Positions 27,337 through 37,236 of a DNA stretch of 64,000 bases are shown one piece after another (within the stretch, counting starts at the first letter, position 1; each line of letters starts with the position of its first letter). The notes beneath the pieces are model-generated. The model was not told the DNA's origin, did no database searches, and was given only the letters and a program-made list of their open reading frames with translations. The translations under genes and the position numbers were made by a program. Location: NCBI GenBank assembly GCA_040285745.1, contig JAUFOR010000004.1, positions 992,001-1,056,000 on the forward strand, given 5' to 3'. The DNA is from Barthelona sp. PCE. Lineage: Eukaryota; Metamonada: BaSk clade.

Positions 27337-28629
27337 CTATTCAATTAGGATTGATTGTTTTTCTGACATTTTCTTTTCCATTTTTTCAATTAACATGTAT
27401 TGATTAATAATAAATATTATTTCAAAAACAATGATAAATATGAACATGGTTGAAAAAAAGCTTTCAAGAATGAATAAGAAAGAAGAGAAAAAAAGCAAAT
27501 CAAGAAAATGAAGAACAACATTTTTGTTCTTTATAAGGAATGGTTTATGCTTGGTTTCCATTTCAAAATAGAGTGGTAACCTATGTAGCCGTTCAAATAT
27601 GAAAAGAATATATGATAACTGAGGGATAAAAATTGATAGCAGTAGTATCTTTGTTTTTGCAATATCAATCATTGTAAAAAGTTGAAATTTAGGAAGTATG
27701 GATGTTGGATTATTATCATTAACAGGTGTAAGACAATGAAAACAAGTTTGAATTTTTTCTTCTTCACTTTTTCCAATAGATTGATAACCATATTTACCTT
27801 TTTTTCTATCCATATCTTTCAGGATAAAAGCAACAAAAAATACTATTAAAGCACCAAATATTAAAGGTATTTTTAAAGGAAATGTTAGATAAAAAAAATA
27901 ACAACCTGCAAAATATAAAAAAGATATTGTATTCAAAACAAAATTTTGCATAAAACATCCATTAAAATAGATGAAAATTCTGATTAAATTAATTAAAATC
28001 GTTATTATATTCAAAGGAGGTAATAATAATAGCCATCTAATTCTTTTTGGCATAACTTCAATGAATTGAAAAAAACTTCTGCTTGGAGTGTATAGAACAA
28101 GCCATGTTATTATATTTAAAAGAGTTATATAAATAAAAAAATGAATCCATGTAAAAGAAATAACTGGAATAACTGAACGAATAGATATCATGAATGATGA
28201 ACTAATGATCAGGAGCAATGCGTTAACAAATGATCTGAGAATCCATATAATGAAGTAAAAAATTCGGTTCTTGATAGTATCCGACATTTTTTTTAATTTC
28301 CTTGTAACATAATGATCAATCATAAATCCAATGTAAATAACCGCAAAAACAACCAGTAGCACATTAATTATAGTGTATCTGTTTGAATTTTTGAAATGAA
28401 TGAAGAAATCCAGACTTCTTGATCGAGTATTTAGAAATATCTGCAAATACTGCTCTACAAGGTATCTGAATGGTCCCAAAGATACCCGCTCTGTCAAAAA
28501 GTCATAGTCTGTGGATACTTCTCCCAGAATTCCATGCAAACATACAATTTGCAATGGAAGAGTTACAAATAGTGATAAAAGAAGCCTGCAAAAGCAGAAC
28601 ATTGCAATGGTCTTCCGATTAGAAAACAT
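27337..28629 (-). CDS. Polytopic membrane protein, unknown
   Basis: A 430-residue protein with about ten hydrophobic helices filling most of its length. The first (residues 8-29) may be a signal anchor. A polar loop at about 275-320 carries a CFHC pair. The C-terminal end has two long hydrophobic stretches (LLFFSSFLFILESFF and FIIVFEIIFIINQYM) followed by a Lys/Glu-rich tail. Composition is very rich in Phe and Ile, typical of AT-rich membrane genes. I see no transporter or channel motif. It converges on the PFL-activase fusion with a 33-nt gap and is divergent from the solenoid gene at 28821. Confidence 0.65.
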   Translation of the reverse strand: MFSNRKTIAMFCFCRLLLSLFVTLPLQIVCLHGILGEVSTDYDFLTERVSLGPFRYLVEQYLQIFLNTRSRSLDFFIHFKNSNRYTIINVLLVVFAVIYIGFMIDHYVTRKLKKMSDTIKNRIFYFIIWILRSFVNALLLIISSSFMISIRSVIPVISFTWIHFFIYITLLNIITWLVLYTPSRSFFQFIEVMPKRIRWLLLLPPLNIITILINLIRIFIYFNGCFMQNFVLNTISFLYFAGCYFFYLTFPLKIPLIFGALIVFFVAFILKDMDRKKGKYGYQSIGKSEEEKIQTCFHCLTPVNDNNPTSILPKFQLFTMIDIAKTKILLLSIFIPQLSYILFIFERLHRLPLYFEMETKHKPFLIKNKNVVLHFLDLLFFSSFLFILESFFSTMFIFIIVFEIIFIINQYMLIEKMEKKMSEKQSILIE

Positions 28630-28820
28630 TGAAAACCCTAAATTTGTTCAAAAAACAAAATAAGAAAACTTTGGAGAAGGATATAATCGTTAAAACAAAT
28701 AATAGGTTTAGTTTTTCAGTTTTTGTTTGACGCTACGCAAAGTTAAGTGATATCAGCCATGTGAAATAAAACAGTTTTGCTTTTAAATTTTCACTCCATT
28801 TTCTTTACTACTGCGAGGGT

Positions 28821-31271
28821 ATGGTTGATTTAGTCCCCTCTTTGTATGTCACTCGTGGGCAAAAACAAGATGTTCTTGATGAATTAAGAACCATTGTCAT
28901 TTTTCCTCAAAATATTAAGGATATATTGCGATTGTGCAGCATTTTTTTCAAAGAAACAGCACAGACGGACGTGGAAACAGCTGTGAAGGTGCTAGATACA
29001 GTCTTTTACCTCTTTGAAAATTTCGAATTGATATTTTTATGTCGTCAAATTGTTGATTCAGGGTTCTTTCTTGTCCTCATGGGTATGATTAAGTCTCTTG
29101 ACAGCGAAGAGATCTTACTTAAAGTGTTAGATCTATTGTACATTGTTTCAGAAGACGGTAATGGTTTCGATGATATTCGTGAATGTTTTAATCATCTTAA
29201 CGGTATCCAAACACTTGTGAATCTCATACCACGCGACTTCTCTGTATCTTTTTGTGATAGTTTGTTTAAAGTTTTAATGTGTTCAAAGGATTTTATCAAG
29301 ATTTTTCCAGCTTCATTATTTATTACTTTAATGCGTAGAACTGAGCTATTAGAGTCTTTTTGTGCATACTATGATGAATTAGTTTTCTCAGATCATGTTG
29401 TGAAATTCAGAATTGTTGATTCAATTTTACAAACAAAATTTTGTGAATTTCTTATTCAATATCCATTATCAACAAATACACTTCGGTTCTTGACAACTTT
29501 CATCCGCAATTGTCCTTCAGTGAGGGGTAGATTATTATGGTTAGATGCAGTTGAGATAGTAACAACTTTGTTGAACAATGACACTGAAGATGATGATATT
29601 GATATTGCTGATATATTTAAGTGCTTGAGTGTGTTGGCTGAACACTCTGAAGACGTTTGTCATGAGATTTGGGTTACTTGTCGTCAGAGAATCACAAGAT
29701 ATATTGAAGATAGCGTTGTTTTGGTTGATATTTTAGTGCAAAAGAATCGTGCAAAGGAGATGAATAACCTCCTTCCACTTATTTTTGAGTTAACCACTGT
29801 TGAAACGTTTGATAATTTCAAAAATATTTACAGTGTATTGTTACAGGATCCTGATGCCATTGATATCTTGCTACAGGCGTTCCAGCTCATCAATGTTGAT
29901 GAATTCTTAGAAGTTTTTGTCGTGATCATCAATACGTTTCCAAACATTTTTTTAACTCCACCTTTTACATTCTTTAAGAAGATATCAAAGGCACAGCAAG
30001 GTACCAGGTTACTTGAATACTTTTGTTTTGATGAAAATGGTGATCCTAACTTTAAATACAGTCCTGATAAAACTATTGGGCTTTTCCATGTTACTAAGGG
30101 AGGTTCCGAAGCATGTGAGATGATATGGAATCAAAATAAGGAGGAACTTATTACATGTATGGAACAATTTAAAATGGATAGTTACTATTTAACATGTGCT
30201 CTAAGTTATTTTATCAATGTTTGTACTATACCTGAAGTAGAAGATTTAAATATTATTCATGAAAATGCTGAGGGAGATTCATTACTTCACTTTTTATTTT
30301 CTGTTTTAATTATGAAGAACACAAAAGATTATGATAATTTTGATGCAATTTTGTATTATCTGACAACAATAATTGCTAATCTTACAAGACATCATGAAAT
30401 ATCTGTATTATCACTATTGAACTTTGAAAACATCACTTATACTAATTCATCTGACTATACCGCACTTTTTTATTGTAGATTGTGTGAAATTTTGTACATG
30501 ACTCAAAGATCTGTTACTAGCAACATAATAGAAGCTGTTTATAACATTGAAGACAGGCGATTCTTCCTTGTTGCTTCATATTTTATTGTTTGTAATGTTA
30601 GTGGATGGTACCATAATGATGATAAAGCCAATGAAGTTCTTGATAATGCAATATTTTATCCTGAATTTTCTGTTAATTGTCCATATACATTGGAATCAGT
30701 CATGTTGCCAAAAAGCGAATTGGTCATTGATTGTGTTTGTGCACATTATGAAGCTGAATTCAACAGTGATATTTTCAGCTATATGTTGGACACATATCTG
30801 AAGCGTGCTATTCCAAGGATTGAGGACTTCCTGTGCTATTGGGCATGTATGGGATCAGACTTTAGGGATGTTATGGTTGAACGAAATTTTAAAACAAACG
30901 ATTCTAAAAAGTTACAAATTCTTTTACATCCAAAAGAAGATCAATTGAATGTAGATTTCATTAATGCAAGGTCTGAGAGCGCAGGTAGTTCAATTACACA
31001 CATTGAAAGAAGAACTCCACTTATTACCGAACGACCTACAGTTGCGGAGCTTATGAACGAGTCTGTTAACCTCTTAGACCTTAAAATGCCGGTATTTCAA
31101 CAATACATTGATACATTAAAAGGGAGAAAGACTAGTATGAGAAGTAGAAATGATGCACTTGCTTCAAAAGCTTTACCTACTTCAGAATTTTTAGCTTCAA
31201 TCAATTTAGACCAAAAAAAGAAGAGTCAAAAACAACAAAGTGGAAGACCATCTATTGCTGATTTGCACTGA
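28821..31271 (+). CDS. Alpha-solenoid protein, ARM/HEAT-like
   Basis: An 816-residue acidic protein made almost wholly of amphipathic helix pairs of about 40-45 residues, which is the look of ARM/HEAT-type repeats (AVKVLDTVFYLFENFELIFLC, EEILLKVLDLLYIVSEDG, EIVTTLLNNDTEDDD). No repeat matches a defined family by eye. The last 120 residues are disordered and basic (GRKTSMRSRNDA, DQKKKSQKQQSGR) with a possible partner-binding end. No signal peptide or membrane span. It may be a cytosolic scaffold. The protein at 57387-59381 has a similar general plan, but I see no clear shared motif. Confidence 0.65.
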   Translation: MVDLVPSLYVTRGQKQDVLDELRTIVIFPQNIKDILRLCSIFFKETAQTDVETAVKVLDTVFYLFENFELIFLCRQIVDSGFFLVLMGMIKSLDSEEILLKVLDLLYIVSEDGNGFDDIRECFNHLNGIQTLVNLIPRDFSVSFCDSLFKVLMCSKDFIKIFPASLFITLMRRTELLESFCAYYDELVFSDHVVKFRIVDSILQTKFCEFLIQYPLSTNTLRFLTTFIRNCPSVRGRLLWLDAVEIVTTLLNNDTEDDDIDIADIFKCLSVLAEHSEDVCHEIWVTCRQRITRYIEDSVVLVDILVQKNRAKEMNNLLPLIFELTTVETFDNFKNIYSVLLQDPDAIDILLQAFQLINVDEFLEVFVVIINTFPNIFLTPPFTFFKKISKAQQGTRLLEYFCFDENGDPNFKYSPDKTIGLFHVTKGGSEACEMIWNQNKEELITCMEQFKMDSYYLTCALSYFINVCTIPEVEDLNIIHENAEGDSLLHFLFSVLIMKNTKDYDNFDAILYYLTTIIANLTRHHEISVLSLLNFENITYTNSSDYTALFYCRLCEILYMTQRSVTSNIIEAVYNIEDRRFFLVASYFIVCNVSGWYHNDDKANEVLDNAIFYPEFSVNCPYTLESVMLPKSELVIDCVCAHYEAEFNSDIFSYMLDTYLKRAIPRIEDFLCYWACMGSDFRDVMVERNFKTNDSKKLQILLHPKEDQLNVDFINARSESAGSSITHIERRTPLITERPTVAELMNESVNLLDLKMPVFQQYIDTLKGRKTSMRSRNDALASKALPTSEFLASINLDQKKKSQKQQSGRPSIADLH

Positions 31272-31381
31272 TGATATTTGTAAATTACATTTATGTATCT
31301 TCAAACGAGTAAGCATAGTACTTATTGTTAAACACGCTTTTATAGTCCTTATAATAATCCAAACTATAAAAGATTGATGAA

Positions 31382-33559
31382 TTATTTATTTATTGCATGA
31401 TAATTGGGCATATGATACTCAACGATGGACGCCTCCGCCAGGAACGAAGGAAGGTGGAACCTTTCCACAGTGGGATTTTTTGATTCTGGGTCTTCCTCAA
31501 CGTTATACGTTTTCAACACCATTGTCTTGGTTTCTTCTTCATAAATAACTTCCTGAACAACGTTATTAGGCAGATTAACGCTGTGAATATCGTTGCCAAT
31601 ATTTGGTAAAATAGTATTTGTAAAAAATCGCATTTCAATAACGCCATTAACAATGGATACCTTATTAATACCTTGATCTACTTGAATGTACGAATCACCT
31701 ATGAAATTAAAGAAACAGTTACCTTCCAAGAATTCTTCATCCATTTCACCATCATTTAAATATTTATATATCAAAACGGGTTCCAAAAAATTTCCTGTTG
31801 ACCAATCTAAACAATGCATATACTGTTCCTCACCATCATTGTTGTATTTATATGTAACAAAGAGCTGGTGGTCAGCTGTATCTGTTAATGGATGATGACA
31901 GAAGACTACATTCGAAACATCATCGCCATGATGAAAAGTGATGTGCTTTTGAACCTCAACATCATTATTATTGATCAACAATTGCAAAAAATGTGTTGAA
32001 TTAGTACAACTAACACACAGAGAACTTCCAGTGACTGAAGGCTTGCAATTATTTATGTACTCATTTAGAGGTAGCTCCAATACTTTTGTTTTACCAATAT
32101 AACCTTGACAAACATTTTCATTATACTCAATAAAAAATGGTAACCCAAGAACTAAGCTAACATAACTCAAAAAGCCATCATTTTCAAAAGGAGTTATTAT
32201 TGGTTTTGATTCTGAGCCTTCCCAGTGTATTTTAACTATTTCTGGAGCATCTGGTCTTGTATTACACTGTGCAATCATAAAGAAATACTCTTCCTCAACC
32301 GGGTGCATCGATAGTTCACTGTAATTCCTTTCAAACATGAAACTATCGTTAGTCATAACACTTTTATGTGTGACGATTCTTTTTTCTTTGAAGTAAAAGT
32401 AACACTGTCTTTTCCGATTGCTATCTGCAAAATGTACTGTCCCATCATACATAACTCTGTGAGGCCAAATATTTTGCAAGCGAATCACCTCATTATCGAC
32501 TTTTCTAAACTTTATAGGACCAAAAACACCCGTTGCATTACAAGTTCCTAAAAACTGGCATTGTTCATTATGAAAAGAATTCGCCAAGTCAAGGTGTTTT
32601 ATATTATCAAATTGAATATATTCACTGCATAAATCACCAGTTGACGACTTAAGCTCCCCGTTTTCAATATGAACAACAGTACAAATAGAGCTATTATAGA
32701 AAAGCGCAGAAAATTCATCTTGTGTCAATGTGAACAAGGAAAAACAAGAACAGTAAGATATTTCCAACTCTAGTAACTGTGGGAATCTTTCCAATAGATC
32801 AACACGGTTTCGTTTACGGTCAAAAATGATCAATTCTTCAAATCCTCTGCCAAATAAGGCAAAACAAACACATTCAGCATTGTTACATCCTATACAGTTT
32901 TGATTATGGACACCTTCTAGCTGTACGATATCCGGCTCATGAGCCTCGTCCATATCATCTACGCAGAAATTGTAGTGGAATAACGAAAAACCATTTTCAT
33001 AATTGCTCATCAATACATATTGAATGGAACAAGTGTTGTTCATGGGGTAATGGTTGTATTCTCCAAGGCACCGGTACTGTTCTGTTAGAATATTGAGAAT
33101 GCAACAATGAGTCATTTCCACATTCCGGACTTCATCAACCTCTGTAATAGCAAAAAAAATATGGTTTTCATCTAATGGAACAAATTCGCTCGATAAATAT
33201 TTTTGTAAATTATCCAAATCATCAAAAGGGAAACGAATCTTTCTGTTTGTGTGTTCATCACTGTTAATTTCGTTGAAATACAGGATTTCAAGATCAGTTA
33301 ATCGATCATTTTCGCTAAAATGCTGTTTAACGATCATATATCCTTCTCCAGCTTTTCGCTTGTAGTAATACCGAAGTGTTTCACACGTTTCTTCAACATA
33401 TCCACAAAATTCTTCCCCATCAACAGCATCAATGAGATTATTTAAATGAGTGTCTTCTCTGCTTTTGACCATTCTAACACCCTGACCTTCAAAAATAATT
33501 TGCCCCTCGGGAAAGGCCCCAATGATAAGGTCATCCTCGAATTTACGGATACGAGGCAT
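31382..33559 (-). CDS. Large soluble protein, beta-rich, unknown
   Basis: A 725-residue protein; the start is placed at the ATG at 33559 because the next upstream codon that could start is TTG. The chain alternates short strands and loops with many Cys and His (CIGCNNAECVC at about 225-235) and acidic patches. There is no signal peptide or membrane span. The spacing of hydrophobic strand-like segments could fit a beta-propeller, but no repeat is clear. The upstream side holds a DNA transposon only about 170 nt from the start codon, so its promoter may be short or altered. Confidence 0.62.
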   Translation of the reverse strand: MPRIRKFEDDLIIGAFPEGQIIFEGQGVRMVKSREDTHLNNLIDAVDGEEFCGYVEETCETLRYYYKRKAGEGYMIVKQHFSENDRLTDLEILYFNEINSDEHTNRKIRFPFDDLDNLQKYLSSEFVPLDENHIFFAITEVDEVRNVEMTHCCILNILTEQYRCLGEYNHYPMNNTCSIQYVLMSNYENGFSLFHYNFCVDDMDEAHEPDIVQLEGVHNQNCIGCNNAECVCFALFGRGFEELIIFDRKRNRVDLLERFPQLLELEISYCSCFSLFTLTQDEFSALFYNSSICTVVHIENGELKSSTGDLCSEYIQFDNIKHLDLANSFHNEQCQFLGTCNATGVFGPIKFRKVDNEVIRLQNIWPHRVMYDGTVHFADSNRKRQCYFYFKEKRIVTHKSVMTNDSFMFERNYSELSMHPVEEEYFFMIAQCNTRPDAPEIVKIHWEGSESKPIITPFENDGFLSYVSLVLGLPFFIEYNENVCQGYIGKTKVLELPLNEYINNCKPSVTGSSLCVSCTNSTHFLQLLINNNDVEVQKHITFHHGDDVSNVVFCHHPLTDTADHQLFVTYKYNNDGEEQYMHCLDWSTGNFLEPVLIYKYLNDGEMDEEFLEGNCFFNFIGDSYIQVDQGINKVSIVNGVIEMRFFTNTILPNIGNDIHSVNLPNNVVQEVIYEEETKTMVLKTYNVEEDPESKNPTVERFHLPSFLAEASIVEYHMPNYHAINK

Positions 33560-33732
33560 ATGCAAGTTGTTTGCCGTGATGAAACAAGTGTAAAAAGAGA
33601 TAGCATGGTTTTTTCATGATACTTAATTGAATTTTCATTCAGAACGACTAGTATTAACATTCTTTTACAACCACATATATCACATAAGCGTATACAACAA
33701 AGGAAAATGAAGATAAAAATTGAAGTGAAAAC

Positions 33733-33854
33733 TAGAAATTCACATTCCATTGAAAAAACCGTGGATCTTTTGATCTAAACTATTGGCATACTGGGTGTGT
33801 TTCAGACTGACTTTTGAAATAAAAGCATAACATGAAGAGAACGTTGAAATTCCA
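33733..33854 (+). repeat. Left terminal inverted repeat, 122 bp
   Basis: Matches the reverse complement of 35162-35283 with a single mismatch (GGATCTT here, GGCTCTT there). It begins TAGAAATTCACATTCC and ends TTGAAATTCCA. Confidence 0.9.
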
Positions 33855-33912
33855 GTGTGCAAACACATTTACATTCATTCTTCACGGTGCATTCTTTGAA
33901 AATATAATTACA

Positions 33913-35001
33913 ATGATAAGCAGATGCAGTGAATCAATCAATCAATCTACCACTTGGCGCAATTACTGAAGTGGTAGAACAGCCACGAGAGTACCAAAAT
34001 AACTTGTACGTTGAGATTACAACCAAAAATGAAGGTCAGCACCGTGTATCTTACCGATATATTGTCTCTGGTGGTATTTATGCAAGGTATACAGACTTCA
34101 ATTCTGAGAAATATTGTATTTTCGCCCATGAAGCTAGTGTTGATCTCTACAACAACCAAATCAGACAATCTGGCGCAAAAATTGGTAATGGAAGCTTGAC
34201 AAAAGCTCAGGGTCAAATTTGTGGTTTAAACATATTCACAGGGAAAATTTGGATACATCAGCTGGATTTAATGGAACAGGCAAGGATTATAAGGTCTTTG
34301 TGTACTGAAAGAAATCATATAATTAAAAGGAGCTTCCTCCCAGATGAATATATTAACAGAATTTTGTTGGATAAATATACACAGGGAGTATTACAGCTTT
34401 ACACACTGATTTTGAACTGGAGATAGGTAATGAATTCAGGAAAATTGGAAGTTACAAAGGCTTGGTTGCCCATATCATTTCCATTCTCTGTTCCAATTTT
34501 GATGCATGTTACTCTGCTTCCTGCGAAAGTCGGGAGAAGGGAATTGAACATTATCAAACCGTTGAAGAGAGATCAAATGGTTCTCCATGCCAATTTGTTA
34601 CAAATTCTGTAGTCTCCCCAGGACGAGTAAGACGAGTAAGACAAACGAGAACAATTGGCGGCACACCAACACGTATTCAAAGGACTGAGCAGGATAAGTA
34701 TGATTTTTCCGACCAGGGTGTGCGTGAAACTGATATCCGTCTAGCGCTTGCCTATGGTCACACGAATCCAGCAGTGAAAGGTGTGGAAAAGATACGGGAA
34801 TTAGTGCATAAGTACAAAAACACTGTAGCAAGTAATGCTGGTGTTGAGCGTGGGTTTTCCAATTTAAAAAATGCTCATAGTGCAAAGCAAACAAGAATTA
34901 AACCGAAATTGCGGTATAGTTGGTACGTGTTCAATAATAGTACTGCAACATCAGCAATTTCCATCAAAGATTTTAGAGCTCTAAGGTTCGTTCAGGAGTG
35001 A
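33913..35001 (+). pseudogene. Broken transposase-like gene inside the element
   Basis: The first ATG frame (33913) stops after 18 codons at 33967. From 33929 a second frame is open to 34426, and a third frame carries the sense from about 34375 to 35001. The two shifts coincide with short tandem repeats: AATC copies at about 33931-33947 and ACACA at about 34378-34384, as expected of slippage. The third frame ends in a block ASNAGVERGFSNLKNAHS followed by Arg, resembling the hAT C-terminal dimerisation region (ER-FS ... R). No BED zinc finger and no complete DDE catalytic set is seen. It is too short and shifted to be active. Confidence 0.65.
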
Positions 35002-35161
35002 AGAATAACCAGAAAATGAGTAAGAAGTTCATTGTATTTATTTCGCTTTTACTGTACGTATTTTGGGATATTTACATAGTACTCTAACCCTTTTAGGTCT
35101 TAAAATAGGTCTTAAAATAAAAAAGTATAAACCACTTTGACCCACGAGTTTTCAAACCTCA

Positions 35162-35283
35162 TGGAATTTCAACGTTCTCTTCATGTTATGCTTTTATTTC
35201 AAAAGTCAGTCTGAAACACACCCAGTATGCCAATAGTTTAGATCAAAAGAGCCACGGTTTTTTCAATGGAATGTGAATTTCTA
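35162..35283 (-). repeat. Right terminal inverted repeat, 122 bp
   Basis: Reverse complement of 33733-33854 with a single mismatch. Similarity stops abruptly at 35162 on the inner side and 35283 on the outer side. Confidence 0.9.
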
Positions 35284-35440
35284 GTGAAAACCATTCATCT
35301 TCAAACTATTACACAAGACGGACTAACAATGATAAATGTACTCAGTACAAGAGTAAGGTCTCACAAATGATCGCAGAAGAACTCAAATAATGAGCTATTA
35401 CTCAGCAAAATCTGTCAGCCAAAACCACAAATTATTTGAA

Positions 35441-35719
35441 TTATAATGCCTCGAGCTCAGCTGTATGTATGCACGATAGTTGCTCGTTTGAAAGTTGCAG
35501 ACGGGTGACCATCTGGTTTAGAACACATCTGGCTTGTTCGATAGCTTCGATATCTTCACTAACTGTTGCATATTCTTGTTTTAGTAAATCCAATTCCGTT
35601 AAAAAGTGCTTCACTTCTTCATAAGTCTTAATATTTTGCAGTCTACATTGAATATCATCGAATGTTGTTGTTAAAAGTTTTAAAGTTGAAGTTAGTCTAT
35701 CAATAGAAACAGTTGCCAT
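35441..35719 (-). CDS. Small coiled-coil protein, unknown
   Basis: A 92-residue protein starting MATVSIDRLTST; the upstream in-frame start is only TTG. Almost the whole chain is helical with a heptad pattern (LTSTLKLLTTTFDDIQCRLQ, then VKHFLTELDLLKQEYATVSE). It has no signal peptide or membrane span. Its size and form are like subunits of small coiled-coil complexes (for example those of lysosome positioning or the kinetochore), but I cannot name one. It is the first gene past the right end of the transposon, 157 nt away. Confidence 0.58.
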   Translation of the reverse strand: MATVSIDRLTSTLKLLTTTFDDIQCRLQNIKTYEEVKHFLTELDLLKQEYATVSEDIEAIEQARCVLNQMVTRLQLSNEQLSCIHTAELEAL

Positions 35720-35918
35720 TGAAAATCCCAAAATAAGTACAGAAGTTTGCTTTGCTTTAATAAATGGTAAGCTTGAAAAGGTAAATATTCAAGAAGCAAC
35801 TGTTTCAGAGATGAAAATAAAGTTCTATCAGAGTGTCTTGTTGTTTACATCTTTCCAAACAGCATTTGGAAATGTTAGAGATTAACACAGTGTTAATATG
35901 AAAACTTTATTATGGAAA

Positions 35919-37127
35919 CTAAACCTTAATATATATTCTTTTTCTATCAAAGAGAACTGCGAGAAGACACCAAATAATTGAATACATTAATCCATTCAAT
36001 ACTGATGCTAACATATCATGATTATCAAATAAAAAGTGACAAATACGATGATAAATAAGTGTGAATATTGATGTTCCGCCTGGTTGAATCTTTAAAAATA
36101 CTAAAGTTAACAAATCAGCTAAAACAAAGCAAATCAAAGGATTCATTCCAAACGCTTTAAATGGATATGAAAGTTTTCTAAAGATTATAGACTTGTCTAC
36201 AATAAGAAATACAGTAATAATGATTGTAGATATTGTTGCAGTACTAAAAACAAAAGAGGGTGTCCAAATACTTTTGTTGATTGGGAAAAATGCTAAAGAT
36301 ACAAACATTATCAGAAGGTCTGCTGCGATGTGGAGAGTAAGTGTTAAATATTTTAATGTTGCACGATCTCTGTATTTATCAAAAAATGTTGCTAACTCAA
36401 ATCCTAAAAATAATGACCAAGCTGCTGTCAATGTTGATATGAATCCTTCGGGATCATATGGTAAACGTTTCCAAGTGTGATTCTTAAGTACTAATTTATC
36501 AAAATAAGATTCAAAAGAACAAAATTCATCAAGGACTCCTGTACCACATTCAGGAACAGGATAGAATAACATTAGGCCAACGTATGTGGCCATTATAACC
36601 ATCATCATTAGAATTTGAAGGGATATTGCACTGGAAATTACTATGATAACTGTTACCAAAAAATTACATAAAGCGATTCGTTGTAAAACCCCAAAAATAC
36701 GAATATATTCAAAGAAATGTTCACGATAGAACAGTAATCCACCAAGACAGTTCAAAGAAAAACCAATAAGGAACAATTTTAAAGAACGAATTGCACTTTT
36801 AGTAATGAAACTTCGCTTTTTGGTTCTCTTTCCATTAATTCCTTTTACCTCCTCATGTTGCATTTTCTTTTGGTGGTTCTTATATGAATAAAACTTTGAA
36901 AACCCACTTAAAAAAAGAAATGATGGAAATACAAGATCTGCCAAATGCAATCCATTCCATTCAGCATGATCAATCCATGCATAGTTCTTATCCCCGAGGT
37001 TATTGACCATACACATGATGAATAGGGTAAGCCCACGAAGAATATCGATTACCACAACTCTTACTTCAGATTTCGCATTTGACCGCAAATCCTTTTCGAT
37101 TTTGACAAGGGGGACGTTCATACTCAT
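35919..37127 (-). CDS. HGSNAT-like transmembrane acetyltransferase
   Basis: A 402-residue protein with about ten membrane helices, starting at the first true ATG (MSMNVPLVKIEKD). The N-terminal family signature is plain: RVVVIDILRGLTLFIMCMVNN, then DHAEWNGLHLADLVFP. His54 in that motif aligns with the catalytic His of human HGSNAT (KHASWNGL). A second block RIFGVLQRIALCNF also matches the family. HGSNAT moves an acetyl group from cytosolic acetyl-CoA across the lysosomal membrane to glucosamine ends of heparan sulfate; bacterial relatives act on other glycans. The N-terminal lumenal domain of the animal enzyme is missing, so the substrate may differ. It is divergent from the coiled-coil gene at 37237. 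Confidence 0.85.
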   Translation of the reverse strand: MSMNVPLVKIEKDLRSNAKSEVRVVVIDILRGLTLFIMCMVNNLGDKNYAWIDHAEWNGLHLADLVFPSFLFLSGFSKFYSYKNHQKKMQHEEVKGINGKRTKKRSFITKSAIRSLKLFLIGFSLNCLGGLLFYREHFFEYIRIFGVLQRIALCNFLVTVIIVISSAISLQILMMMVIMATYVGLMLFYPVPECGTGVLDEFCSFESYFDKLVLKNHTWKRLPYDPEGFISTLTAAWSLFLGFELATFFDKYRDRATLKYLTLTLHIAADLLIMFVSLAFFPINKSIWTPSFVFSTATISTIIITVFLIVDKSIIFRKLSYPFKAFGMNPLICFVLADLLTLVFLKIQPGGTSIFTLIYHRICHFLFDNHDMLASVLNGLMYSIIWCLLAVLFDRKRIYIKV

Positions 37128-37236
37128 GATGTTTGAGTTATACAAAAGCGTGAAAAGATATGAAACAATATGTTAAAACATTTACTACTCTTTCTAAAGG
37201 TTTTTTTTTACTTTTGTGCCATTGAAACGAGTACCG

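Larger units (their letters stand above)
33733..35283 (+). mobile_element. Decayed DNA transposon, hAT- or Mutator-like, 1551 bp
   Basis: Two 122-bp terminal inverted repeats with one mismatch (33733-33854 and 35162-35283) are flanked by an 8-bp direct repeat GTGAAAAC (33725-33732 and 35284-35291), which is the target duplication. The termini begin TAGAAATTC. An 8-bp duplication fits hAT elements; the long inverted repeats would also fit a Mutator-like element. The interior keeps a broken gene (33913-35001) whose 3' part has an ERGFS motif as in hAT dimerisation domains. The element is much shorter than an intact hAT, so part of the transposase is missing. Confidence 0.82.

Noticed and set aside
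32009-32020. Exact ACTAACACACAG, the metamonad intron 3' motif, on the plus strand
   Set aside because: It lies inside the coding sequence of a minus-strand gene that needs no splicing, and no plus-strand gene exists there. It is a chance match on the wrong strand.
34430-34612. 60-codon frame following the first transposase fragment
   Set aside because: It overlaps the frame that carries recognisable transposase sequence to 35001 and has no features of its own.
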